From Neolewinella agarilytica (GTDB lineage: Bacteria; Bacteroidota; Bacteroidia; Chitinophagales; Saprospiraceae), in contig NZ_FOFB01000011.1 of the NCBI RefSeq assembly GCF_900110645.1, positions 1 to 64,000 of the forward strand: a DNA stretch of 64,000 nt, in the 5' to 3' direction. How positions within the stretch are numbered: position 1 is the first letter of the stretch; every line of letters begins with the position of its first letter. The notes beneath the pieces were generated by a model that did not search any database, was not told where the DNA came from, and saw only the letters and a program-made list of their open reading frames with translations. Shown piece after piece: positions 42,253-50,348 of the stretch. A program made the translations under genes and the position numbers.

Positions 42253-43607
42253 AGACAGGCTATATATCTTACAGTGATCCGGTATCGCACTCGTTACAGG
42301 GTATGACAGATATAAGTAGACCAGGAGAGCGTAAGCTCAAACAACTTATTTGGTTGTATTTCTGGTTGATGTTATTCGAAGGAGCCTTACGAAAATGGGT
42401 GCTGCCACAACTTAGTGTCCCCCTGCTGATTGTGAGAGACCCCGTAGCCATTGCTATTATCTATTACTATATCTCCTATGGGTATCGCTTTTGGAATGCT
42501 TATACCGTAATCATATTTGTTACGACCCTCATAAGTTTTATTACGGCAATAGGACTGGGCCATGGCAGTATTCCAGTAGCTGTTTTTGGCCTTCGGATTT
42601 ACCTTTTTCATTTCCCACTAATCTTTATCATCGGCGAAATTTTTGACCGCGCTGAAGTAGAAAAACTGGGGAGGGTCCTTATGTACCTGATCATTCCCAT
42701 GACAGTCTTGGTGGCACTGCAGTTTTATAGCCCTCAGTCCGCATGGGTAAATCGCGGCGTTGGGGGGAATCTTGAAGGAGCCGGTTTCTCGGGAGCATTA
42801 GGCTTCTTTCGCCCCCCTGGTTTGTTCTCCTTCACAAATGGTAACAGTTTACTATACGGAATGGCCGTAGCCTTCATGTTCTATTTTTGGAGGAACCGCT
42901 CCGGCTTAAGTAAGCTCATATTATTGATGGCGACACTAGCTATTTTTATCACTATTCCTCTTTCCATCAGTCGGGCGTTCCTGTTTCAAACCGTCATTTG
43001 CTTCGTCTTTCTCAGTTTTGCCAGCATCACTGACGTTAAATCCATCTTTACTTTTATCGGAATGATTTTGGTGGTTCCCGTTATTCTGCTGCTTGCAGCG
43101 CAGACGGAAGTCGTGTCTACGGGGCTTGCAGCCTTTGCACAGCGATTCGAAAACGCCGGAGTATCCGAAGGCGGTATTGAAGGCACTTTTACCGATAGGT
43201 TTCTGGGAGGATTTACCCGCCCCCTTGCCTTCTCAGATGAAAGACCCCTTTTCGGATATGGAATAGGCATGGGGACCAATGTTGGTAGTACTATTCTTAC
43301 GGGTGGAGTGTCGTACTTGATTGATGAGGGGGAAACGGGAAGAGTAGTTGGCGAGCAGGGGCTCTTCATTGGCCTCATAAATATTATTACCCGCATACTT
43401 TTAGGGCTTTCCGTCGCTTTCATTTCTTTTAAAAAACTGTTCATGGGTAACGCTCTTCCATGGATGTTATTGAGCTATTCTTTGCTCGGAATGATTAACT
43501 CGCTGTGGGGGCAGCCTACCTCCCTGGGCTTTGCTGTATTCTCAATGGGGCTTACCATTGCCGCTATTAACCCGCCGTTAAACCAGGAACAAGAAGCTTA
43601 TGGATAA
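42249..43607 (+). CDS. Wzy-like polysaccharide polymerase / O-antigen ligase family
   Basis: 452 residues with about eleven transmembrane segments and a long charged loop around residues 295-370 (AQRFENAGVSEGGIEGTFTDRF through SDERPLFGYGIGMGTN), typical of Wzy and O-antigen ligase proteins. The N-terminal LFEGALRKWVLP is a phrase common in Bacteroidota members. It should link flipped repeat units into polymer in the periplasm. Overlapping genes on both sides show it is inside the operon. Confidence 0.8.
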   Translation: MKTGYISYSDPVSHSLQGMTDISRPGERKLKQLIWLYFWLMLFEGALRKWVLPQLSVPLLIVRDPVAIAIIYYYISYGYRFWNAYTVIIFVTTLISFITAIGLGHGSIPVAVFGLRIYLFHFPLIFIIGEIFDRAEVEKLGRVLMYLIIPMTVLVALQFYSPQSAWVNRGVGGNLEGAGFSGALGFFRPPGLFSFTNGNSLLYGMAVAFMFYFWRNRSGLSKLILLMATLAIFITIPLSISRAFLFQTVICFVFLSFASITDVKSIFTFIGMILVVPVILLLAAQTEVVSTGLAAFAQRFENAGVSEGGIEGTFTDRFLGGFTRPLAFSDERPLFGYGIGMGTNVGSTILTGGVSYLIDEGETGRVVGEQGLFIGLINIITRILLGLSVAFISFKKLFMGNALPWMLLSYSLLGMINSLWGQPTSLGFAVFSMGLTIAAINPPLNQEQEAYG

Positions 43608-44616
43608 TTCACGTATTCCTGTCGCCTTCTTTCAACGACTACCAAGGCCTGGCTTCAATTTTAGTATGGAGGCAATTTTTGAAGATGTCCGTCAGAGACT
43701 GGCTGATCGTATCGAGGCAACCGTGTTCATTTCCGGAAAATTTAATGACGGGGTCCGTAGTAAGTTTTTCAATGTATGGGAAGCAGGAAAACGAGAAATA
43801 AAAGGTGTGAATCATATTACAGGTGAGGTTCATTTTCTGAACTTGCTGATGAACGCCAGACGAGTGATTCTTACAATTCATGATTGCCGCTTTATGGACC
43901 GTAAAGCAGGTAGCTATTTTCAGTCCGTCATGATGAAGTGGTTGTATCTGAAAGGCCCGGTACGAAAAGCAGCTGTCGTCACAACAGTATCTCATACAAC
44001 ACGGGCGGATATCATTCGATACACAAACTGTGACCCGGAAAAAATCGTTGTCATTCCCGTTGGTATTAGCGATAAATTTCGCCCTGCCCCGAAGGTATTC
44101 AACACCAAACGGCCAGACATTCTTCAGATAGGTACCGGAGATAATAAAAATTTGGAAAGATTGGTCCGTGCTCTCAAAGACATTCCCTGCCACCTGACGA
44201 TTATCGGAAAACTGAGCGCCGAACAAGAGAAGGAACTTCTTCAGTCCGGCGTCGAATACACTAACCAATACAATCTTAGCCAAAGCGAGGTCGTAACCGC
44301 CTACGAAAATTGTGATATGCTGGCCTTCGTTTCTCTTTTTGAAGGATTTGGTATGCCCATCATTGAAGCTAATTCCGTAGAGCGTGTCGTGCTTACCAGT
44401 AATATTTCCTCCATGCCTGAGGTAGCGGCGGATGCTGCACTATTGGTCGACCCTTATAAGGTGGAGGATATCCGACGGGGAGTACTGCGACTGATTGCAG
44501 ATGGATCCCTTCGCCAAAAACTTATTGATAACGGCCGTCGCAACCGAAAACGTTTTCAGCCGGAAAATATCGCCCAACAGTATTATGAACTCTATCAGAT
44601 GGTAGGCCAGAGCTAA
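43600..44616 (+). CDS. Glycosyltransferase family 4
   Basis: 338 residues, overlapping the polymerase gene by 8 bp. Typical GT4 motifs are in the C-terminal half: a DILQIGTGDNKNLERLVRAL strand (glycine-rich loop), LTIIGKLS and CDMLAFVSLFEGFGMPIIEANS with the E-x7-E pair (EGFGMPIIE). N-terminal half has VILTIHDCRFMD and VVTTVSHTTRADI, acceptor-side motifs. Adds one sugar of the repeat unit. Confidence 0.9.
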   Translation: MDNSRIPVAFFQRLPRPGFNFSMEAIFEDVRQRLADRIEATVFISGKFNDGVRSKFFNVWEAGKREIKGVNHITGEVHFLNLLMNARRVILTIHDCRFMDRKAGSYFQSVMMKWLYLKGPVRKAAVVTTVSHTTRADIIRYTNCDPEKIVVIPVGISDKFRPAPKVFNTKRPDILQIGTGDNKNLERLVRALKDIPCHLTIIGKLSAEQEKELLQSGVEYTNQYNLSQSEVVTAYENCDMLAFVSLFEGFGMPIIEANSVERVVLTSNISSMPEVAADAALLVDPYKVEDIRRGVLRLIADGSLRQKLIDNGRRNRKRFQPENIAQQYYELYQMVGQS

Positions 44617-44687
44617 TGTTCCCGATTCCTGTTTCCTTAATAATAGATATATCTTAACCTGCTACAATAACCTTTATCAACGAGCCA

Positions 44688-45818
44688 TTGTCAAATTTAC
44701 GCATCGTTTTTCCTACAGGTAGCTTCTATCCGGCACAAACTGGCGGCCCTGATAACACCGTTTACTGGATTACAAAGGCACTCATCCGTCAGGGGCACCA
44801 CCCCGTAATCTCTACAACAGACCGTGGCCAACCGGATACTACACCACTGAATCGTTGGTTAGATACTGAATACGGAGAAGTCATTTATACGAGGAACCCC
44901 ATCCACTATCTTCCCATCAGTGTAATGAGGCGCGCGCTCAGCAGGCTGGTTACGGCTGATGTCCTGCATCTTTCAATGATCACTTATCCGGCCGCCTGGT
45001 TAATGGCCATTATAAATACAGTGTTTTACAAGAAGCCGATGCTGTGGTCCTCTCGCGGCGACCTCGACCCACCTATGCTCCTGCGTTCGCGCAAAAGAAA
45101 GAAACTTGTATTGTGGCTCATTAACTCTTTTGTAAATAAGGATCTGGTATATTTTCATTCTACCTGTGATGCGGAAACAACCTATATCCGGGATGCATTT
45201 GGTGCAGACAGTAAGGTGGTCCAGATTCCGAATTATATGGAACTGCCCGATCGCGTCAGTGTACCTAAGGAACATTACCTCCTTTACATTGGCCGTATTG
45301 ACCCTAAGAAGGCAATTGAGAATCTAATCGAGGGCCTGGCGGCCTCTTCCGCCTTTCGTGATTCGGATTTTGTGCTCAAGATCGCAGGCAGCTACGACAA
45401 TGATTATGGTCATAGTTTGATGGCCCAGTCTAAAGCTGCGGGCCTTAATCATAAAATAGAATTTCTGGGTCATCGTGCCGGAGTGGAGAAAGAAAAATTA
45501 CTGGCAGGGGCCTGGTTTAAGATCATGCCGTCTCATACCGAAAATTTTGGCATCGTCGCTATGGAAGCGATGGCTCAGGGAACACCGGTGGTGGCCAGCC
45601 TGGGTACTCCCTGGCAGATCCTTGAAGAAAAGGAAGCTGGTTACTGGGTAGACAACTCACCGGAGTCTCTTCAGGAAACAGTCGAAAAAATATTACGCCT
45701 AAGCCCCGAAAAAGTGGCCGAACTCTCCGCTAACGCCCTCAAGCTAGCCCGGGAAGAATTCAGTATTTACGAAAATGTAAATGAATGGGAAACCGCTTAC
45801 CAGACCGCAATACAATGA
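44688..45818 (+). CDS. Glycosyltransferase family 4
   Basis: 376 residues. The only start giving the expected GT4 N-terminus (LRIVFPTGSFYPAQTGGPDNTVYW) is a TTG at 44688, preceded by 71 bp of spacer. The C-terminal half has HYLLYIGRIDPKKAIENLIEGLA and the sugar-nucleotide motif in HTENFGIVAMEAMAQGTPVVAS (ENFGIVAME). Part of the coding sequence at 45076-45092 matches most of the dispersed repeat. Its stop overlaps the next start. Confidence 0.87.
   Translation: MSNLRIVFPTGSFYPAQTGGPDNTVYWITKALIRQGHHPVISTTDRGQPDTTPLNRWLDTEYGEVIYTRNPIHYLPISVMRRALSRLVTADVLHLSMITYPAAWLMAIINTVFYKKPMLWSSRGDLDPPMLLRSRKRKKLVLWLINSFVNKDLVYFHSTCDAETTYIRDAFGADSKVVQIPNYMELPDRVSVPKEHYLLYIGRIDPKKAIENLIEGLAASSAFRDSDFVLKIAGSYDNDYGHSLMAQSKAAGLNHKIEFLGHRAGVEKEKLLAGAWFKIMPSHTENFGIVAMEAMAQGTPVVASLGTPWQILEEKEAGYWVDNSPESLQETVEKILRLSPEKVAELSANALKLAREEFSIYENVNEWETAYQTAIQ
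45076..45092 (+). repeat. Possible fragment of the dispersed repeat in a glycosyltransferase gene
   Basis: TGCTCCTGCGTTCGCGC matches copy 1 at 16 of 17 bases; the last two Cs of the 19-bp unit are replaced by AA. It encodes Leu-Leu-Arg-Ser-Arg. Chance is possible because the flanking CGT/CGC codons are common. Confidence 0.35.
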
Positions 45819-46747
45819 AAGAACTTACCATTATCATTCTGACCTATAACGAAGAGGCCAACATCAATGCCTGCCTGGATTCCATGGAAAACATCGATGC
45901 CAATATCTTCGTTGTGGATTCCTTTTCGACTGACCGTACGCTTTCGATTCTGGAAGACCGTCAGGTTCGCTACGTGCAGCATGAGTTTAAAAATTATGCG
46001 GCCCAACGAAACTGGGCTCAGGCGAATGAACCTTTCCAAACCGAGTGGGTACTCCACGTTGATGCTGGTGAAACCCTCCTGCCGGGAATGGTAGAGTGGA
46101 TAAATACTTCTTTCGATCCCGGAAACAGCCCGGTCGATGGATATATGTTTGCCCGAAGGGCCATTTTTATGGATCGTTGGATCAAGTATGGTGGGTATCA
46201 CCCCATCTATCACCTTCGCCTTTACCGCCGTCACCTCGGCCATTGCGAGGCTAAAGTGTATGACCAGCATTTCATCGTGAATGGTAAAACCGCCGAAGCT
46301 CCCCGAGGTGCAGATATGGCGGACGGCGTAATGAGCAGTCTGCGTGATTTCACCACCAGTCATGCCCGTTGGGCTGTCTTCGAAGCAGTAGAATTAATTC
46401 ACAGCCGGGAAGACGCCGGCGAGGTGAAAGCTCAGTTTTTTGGTAACCCGATTGAACGAACCCGATGGCTAAAAACACGGGTGTTTCAGCGGGCACCACT
46501 TTTCTTGCGTAGCTTTCTTTACCTCTTCCACCGCTACTTCATAAAACTTGGTTTTCTGGACGGAAAAGAAGGCTTGGTTTTTCACTTTCTGCAGGGCTTC
46601 TGGTTCCGGTTTCTGGTGGATTCCACCGTCCTGGAATTGCGTAAAGAAATGGCGAAGGGAAATACCCTGGCCGAGGTAGTCCGGGAGCGATATGACCTTA
46701 GCATGGATAAGTTTTTGAACAAAGAACCGGAACCCGTCAATGGCTAA
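45815..46747 (+). CDS. Glycosyltransferase family 2 (WaaE/KdtX-like)
   Basis: 310 residues from ATG 45815, which overlaps the previous stop (ATGA). LTIIILTYNEEANINACLDSM, FVVDSFSTDRT and WVLHVDAGETLLPGM place it in GT2. The layout, with a short DxG-type metal site (VDAGE) and a basic C-terminal domain with hydrophobic helices, resembles the WaaE/KdtX branch that adds a sugar to LPS core, but the acceptor here is more likely the lipid-linked repeat unit. Overlaps the acetyltransferase by 8 bp. Confidence 0.85.
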   Translation: MKELTIIILTYNEEANINACLDSMENIDANIFVVDSFSTDRTLSILEDRQVRYVQHEFKNYAAQRNWAQANEPFQTEWVLHVDAGETLLPGMVEWINTSFDPGNSPVDGYMFARRAIFMDRWIKYGGYHPIYHLRLYRRHLGHCEAKVYDQHFIVNGKTAEAPRGADMADGVMSSLRDFTTSHARWAVFEAVELIHSREDAGEVKAQFFGNPIERTRWLKTRVFQRAPLFLRSFLYLFHRYFIKLGFLDGKEGLVFHFLQGFWFRFLVDSTVLELRKEMAKGNTLAEVVRERYDLSMDKFLNKEPEPVNG

Positions 46748-47294
46748 GACCATCATTCAGGACCTTAGCCGTTTCAAAATGCCTGATGGCTTTCGCGGTA
46801 AACCTGGCTGGTACGTTCAGCTTTGGTGGATTGTACAGGGAACCCTCTTTGCGCTTTCCCCTCAGTTCCTCTATGGATACCGGCGGTGGTTGTTGCGCCT
46901 CTTCGGAGCCAAAGTTGGGAAAGGAGCCATTATCCGACCAACGGTTCGCTTCCAGTTTCCCTGGAAGGTGACGTTGGGAGAAAATGCCTGGATTGGAGAT
47001 GACGTCATCTTATACAGTCTCGGGCCGATTTCGGTAGGAGACAACGCCGTTGTTTCTCAACGGAGCTACCTCTGTACCGGAAGCCATGACCCCGGACTGC
47101 CAGAGTTTCCCATCTGGCAACAACCGATCATCATCGAATCAGAGTGCTGGATTGCAACGGACGTTTACGTCGGCCCCGGCGTAACGATCGGTCAGGGGAC
47201 AATTGTTGGAGCCCGTTCCTCCGTCTTCAAAAGCCTGCCACCCATGAAGGTGTGCGTAGGCTCACCGGCACGACCAGTCCGTGACCGTCAATAG
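46740..47294 (+). CDS. wcaF: WcaF-type O-acetyltransferase (hexapeptide repeat)
   Basis: 184 residues with the left-handed beta-helix hexapeptide repeats of WcaF/NodL transferases (VTLGENAWIGDDVILYSLGPISVGDNAVVSQRSY and VYVGPGVTIGQGTIVGARSSV, written in short runs). The catalytic His is expected in CTGSHDPG. It moves acetyl from acetyl-CoA to a sugar hydroxyl, probably decorating the repeat unit in the cytosol. The N-terminal YVQLWWIVQGTLF helix is a family trait of membrane contact. Confidence 0.85.
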   Translation: MAKTIIQDLSRFKMPDGFRGKPGWYVQLWWIVQGTLFALSPQFLYGYRRWLLRLFGAKVGKGAIIRPTVRFQFPWKVTLGENAWIGDDVILYSLGPISVGDNAVVSQRSYLCTGSHDPGLPEFPIWQQPIIIESECWIATDVYVGPGVTIGQGTIVGARSSVFKSLPPMKVCVGSPARPVRDRQ

Positions 47295-47332
47295 ATAAAG
47301 TTGCTTAACCCGGCTTTTCGAGAACTCAAGCC

Positions 47333-47351
47333 TGCACCTGCGACCGCGCCC
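47333..47351 (+). repeat. Dispersed 19-bp repeat, copy 5
   Basis: TGCACCTGCGACCGCGCCC, matching the consensus fully apart from its variable position. It lies in the 85-bp spacer between wcaF and the outer membrane protein gene. Confidence 0.8.
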
Positions 47352-47379
47352 GGATAAAAACACTATACACGAAAAAAGT

Positions 47380-47940
47380 ATGCCCGATTACCCATTTATT
47401 CCACTTTTTGCATTGCTCATCTTTTTGTGCCTATGTCCCGCTTTTCTGACTGGACAGGACCAAACAGATTCCATTAGTCAGGAGTCTGATCAGCTGAAAA
47501 TGGGGGTCTCCTTTTTACTGTCAGCTTACCGGTTTGATGATTTTACCTATGACCCCACTATTCTGCTGGGCGTGCGGGTGTCCCGGCAAATAACAACTGA
47601 CCTGCTTGTCGCTGCGGAGTTTCGTGTTGGAACGCCGGAAGACCGGTTCCGGGAACGTGGCCTTTTAGGGAACGTTAATTTGAATATAAACTACCAGTTT
47701 TTTCCCATAGGAAAAATCAGACCCTATGCTGGCCTTGCTGTCGGTTATTATGATATCACGGGCTTTCAGGACCGGATTCCGGATACCCAATTCGCGGCCG
47801 GAGGAACGGTAGGTCTCACTTTTCCTTTTGGTACTCGGGTGTCGGCATTTACGGAAGTACAGTATACCAATTTTTTTCAAGCTGAAGTCATTCAGCGGGG
47901 ACAGCCTGGAGCCTCCTTTGGCCTTCAAAATTCATTTTAA
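47380..47940 (+). CDS. Small outer membrane beta-barrel protein, unknown function
   Basis: 186 residues with a signal peptide (LFALLIFLCLCPAFLTG, cleavage near residue 26). The mature part alternates hydrophobic and polar residues in short strands (LLVAAEFRVGT, NVNLNINYQFFPIG, PYAGLAVGYYDI, AGGTVGLTFPFG, FTEVQYTNFF), suggesting an 8-stranded barrel like OmpX/OmpW-type porins. It could be a minor envelope partner of polymer export; evidence is topology and position only. Confidence 0.65.
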   Translation: MPDYPFIPLFALLIFLCLCPAFLTGQDQTDSISQESDQLKMGVSFLLSAYRFDDFTYDPTILLGVRVSRQITTDLLVAAEFRVGTPEDRFRERGLLGNVNLNINYQFFPIGKIRPYAGLAVGYYDITGFQDRIPDTQFAAGGTVGLTFPFGTRVSAFTEVQYTNFFQAEVIQRGQPGASFGLQNSF

Positions 47941-47985
47941 GCAAAGTCAGGTTCCCTGCATGTGATTATCCTCTCCGCGCGGTAG

Positions 47986-49437
47986 ATGTTATTTAATTCC
48001 ATTGACTTTGCTTTGTTTTTTCCACTGGTTTTCCTCCTTTACTGGGGGATATTTAACCGGTCGTTACGATGGAGTAATGGCTTCTTGCTCATTAGTAGTT
48101 ACGTTTTTTACGGATGGTGGGATTGGCGCTTCTTATTCCTGATCGCCTTTAGTTCATTGATCGATTATTTTGTTGGACAAGGTGTTTTTCGGGCGCGGAC
48201 GCAGGTGCAAAGGAAGTTTTTATTAGCCGTGAGTTTAACCGTTAATCTGGGCTTGTTGGGGGTGTTTAAGTACTATAATTTCTTCATAGAAAACCTGACG
48301 GAAGCCTTCCGCCTTTTTGGACACCCACTAGAAATGTCAAGTTTACAGATAATCCTCCCGGTGGGTATCAGCTTCTATACCTTTCAAACGCTTAGTTACA
48401 CGATCGATGTTTACCGGAATGAAATAAAACCGACACAGGATATCATTGAGTTTTTTGCGTTTGTCAGTTTCTTCCCACAACTCGTTGCCGGCCCCATTGA
48501 GCGGGCCAGGGAGTTATTACCTCAGTTTGGAGTTAAGCGGGAATTCAATTATGCGGTTGCCGTAGACGGAATGCGACAAATTCTGTTCGGACTGTTTAAA
48601 AAAATGGTTATTGCCGATAACTGTGCTGTATTAGCTAATGATATTTTTAATAACTATGAGTTGTATTCCGGAAGTACACTGCTGTTGGGAGCGATCTTTT
48701 TCGCTTTCCAGATCTACGGTGATTTTTCCGGATATTCAGATATCGCCCTGGGGACGGCAAGTTTACTTGGGTTCAGGCTCAGTCGAAATTTTGCTTACCC
48801 CTATTTCTCCCGGGACGTAGCTGAATTCTGGCGGAGATGGCACATATCACTGACGAGCTGGTTCCGCGATTACGTTTATATCCCCCTTGGCGGAAGCCGG
48901 GGGGGCAAATGGATGGCGGCCCGGAATACTTTTATCATATTTCTGGTAAGTGGTTTCTGGCACGGACCAAACTGGACATTCCTCGCCTGGGGAGGCCTCA
49001 ATGCACTCTTCTTTTTACCCCTGCTGTTAACCGGTAAGAACCGGCAGCATTGGGGAGTAGTGGACGAAGGCTCTCTTTTGCCTTCTCCGATGAATGCAGC
49101 GAAAATAGTATTCACCTTTTTTCTGATCACCTTTAGCTGGGTGTTCTTTCGCGCAGAAAATATCCAGCAGGCACTGGATATTATAAAAAAGATCATTTCT
49201 TCTTCTCTTTTCGAGCTTCCTCACTGGGGCCGGATGAGCATACGGGAGATGGCCGTGATTGGTTTTATACCCGTTTTTCTTGCCCTCGAATGGCATGGCC
49301 GATCGTGGGCGCATGCTTTAGAAAATTTCGGATCACAGTGGCCAAGACCAGCCCGTTGGCTGGGCTACGCGGCAATGATTTTTACAATATTCTTCCTTAC
49401 GGGTGAAGAACAGGAATTTATCTATTTCCAATTTTGA
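47986..49437 (+). CDS. MBOAT family O-acyltransferase (AlgI-like)
   Basis: 483 residues with about ten membrane helices. The MBOAT active-site region is visible: WRRWHISLTSWFRDYVYIPLGG and, downstream, FLVSGFWHGPNWTFLAWGG with the catalytic His. AlgI-type enzymes move acyl groups across the membrane to a partner that acylates the polymer in the periplasm. The partner is likely the SGNH-like gene that overlaps the stop (TGATG). The coding sequence contains a full copy of the dispersed repeat (48191-48209), which adds a basic ARTQVQ-type loop after the second membrane helix without breaking the frame. Confidence 0.93.
   Translation: MLFNSIDFALFFPLVFLLYWGIFNRSLRWSNGFLLISSYVFYGWWDWRFLFLIAFSSLIDYFVGQGVFRARTQVQRKFLLAVSLTVNLGLLGVFKYYNFFIENLTEAFRLFGHPLEMSSLQIILPVGISFYTFQTLSYTIDVYRNEIKPTQDIIEFFAFVSFFPQLVAGPIERARELLPQFGVKREFNYAVAVDGMRQILFGLFKKMVIADNCAVLANDIFNNYELYSGSTLLLGAIFFAFQIYGDFSGYSDIALGTASLLGFRLSRNFAYPYFSRDVAEFWRRWHISLTSWFRDYVYIPLGGSRGGKWMAARNTFIIFLVSGFWHGPNWTFLAWGGLNALFFLPLLLTGKNRQHWGVVDEGSLLPSPMNAAKIVFTFFLITFSWVFFRAENIQQALDIIKKIISSSLFELPHWGRMSIREMAVIGFIPVFLALEWHGRSWAHALENFGSQWPRPARWLGYAAMIFTIFFLTGEEQEFIYFQF
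48191..48209 (-). repeat. Dispersed 19-bp repeat, copy 6 (inside the MBOAT gene)
   Basis: GGGCGCGGACGCAGGTGCA, the exact reverse complement of the consensus with T at the variable position. On the coding strand it reads as Arg-Ala-Arg-Thr-Gln-Val-Gln, a different frame from copy 3 in nrdA (Ala-Asp-Ala-Gly-Ala-Gly). Conservation of the DNA word in two frames shows the constraint is not at the protein level. Confidence 0.85.
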
Positions 49438-50348
49438 TGGTAAAACACTTTGTACTTAAGTGCGGGCTTTTCTTACTGTTTCTGGTGGTAATCGATAAGG
49501 CTTTTCTACCCTTAAGGAATTCTGTTCCAAACCGGGTGTCTGACCCTCGTGTCCGGGAGTTGCTGGAGGGGAATATTGATGCAGATATCCTGATTATGGG
49601 CTCCTCCCGTGGCGATGAGAGTATCCGAAACACGGAGTTGGAGGAAGCCACCGGAAAGAAGGTATTTAACCTGTCTTTTCACGGCACCGAAGTGGAGTTC
49701 TCTACCTTCCTGTTAGAGCTGTTTGTGGATAGAAACCGCTTGCCGGAGACGATAGTAAGAGTTCTTGACGATCCCCATGAGCTTTGCAAAGAGGAATACA
49801 TCGACTTTCGGTTTGATCTGCTTTATCCATTGGTGAAGTACGCCCCGGTTCGAAAGGAACTCGTTAAACGCGGGCAGAAAAATTGGCTGCTCAATGCCTT
49901 GTTTGTGTCGCATCAGGTGAATTGGCAGGCCTTTGATTTTCGGCAGCCACCAGCACATAATGATACCCTTCTCCGATATGGAACCCAGGTGGAACTAAAT
50001 GATAAGAGCTTGCCCAAGGGAGAATATGTCCGGGATTCCAGCCTGAACCAAAGTTTAGAACTGCGGGAAAAAGTGCAGGCCTTCAAACGCTTCGAAGCTA
50101 TTTGCCATGAGCGGGATGTCAATCTGGTGTTGGCTCTGGCGCCAAATTATCGGGAAGTGACACAAGGCTTCATGCAACGTATAAAAGAGTTGGCGGACCC
50201 GGAAACCCACTTGTTTGAATTTGATCGGTGTCTGCAAGCTTATGCAGACTCGACCTGCTATAATGATCCAACGCACCTGAATCGAAAGGGGGCTGGCCTT
50301 TTCACCTCAGAACTGGCTACCTGCCTGAATAAGTTAGAAAGGGAATGA
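49437..50348 (+). CDS. SGNH-like partner of the MBOAT acyltransferase
   Basis: 303 residues from ATG 49437, which overlaps the MBOAT stop; the TTG one codon earlier is not needed. A signal/anchor helix (LKCGLFLLFLVVIDKAF) precedes a periplasmic domain with an SGNH-type nucleophile region ILIMGSSRGDESI and a C-terminal DPTHLNRKGAGLFT (Asp and His of the catalytic pair). The layout resembles AlgJ/AlgX/DltD-like partners of MBOAT proteins, which transfer the acyl group to the polymer. Confidence 0.75.
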   Translation: MVKHFVLKCGLFLLFLVVIDKAFLPLRNSVPNRVSDPRVRELLEGNIDADILIMGSSRGDESIRNTELEEATGKKVFNLSFHGTEVEFSTFLLELFVDRNRLPETIVRVLDDPHELCKEEYIDFRFDLLYPLVKYAPVRKELVKRGQKNWLLNALFVSHQVNWQAFDFRQPPAHNDTLLRYGTQVELNDKSLPKGEYVRDSSLNQSLELREKVQAFKRFEAICHERDVNLVLALAPNYREVTQGFMQRIKELADPETHLFEFDRCLQAYADSTCYNDPTHLNRKGAGLFTSELATCLNKLERE

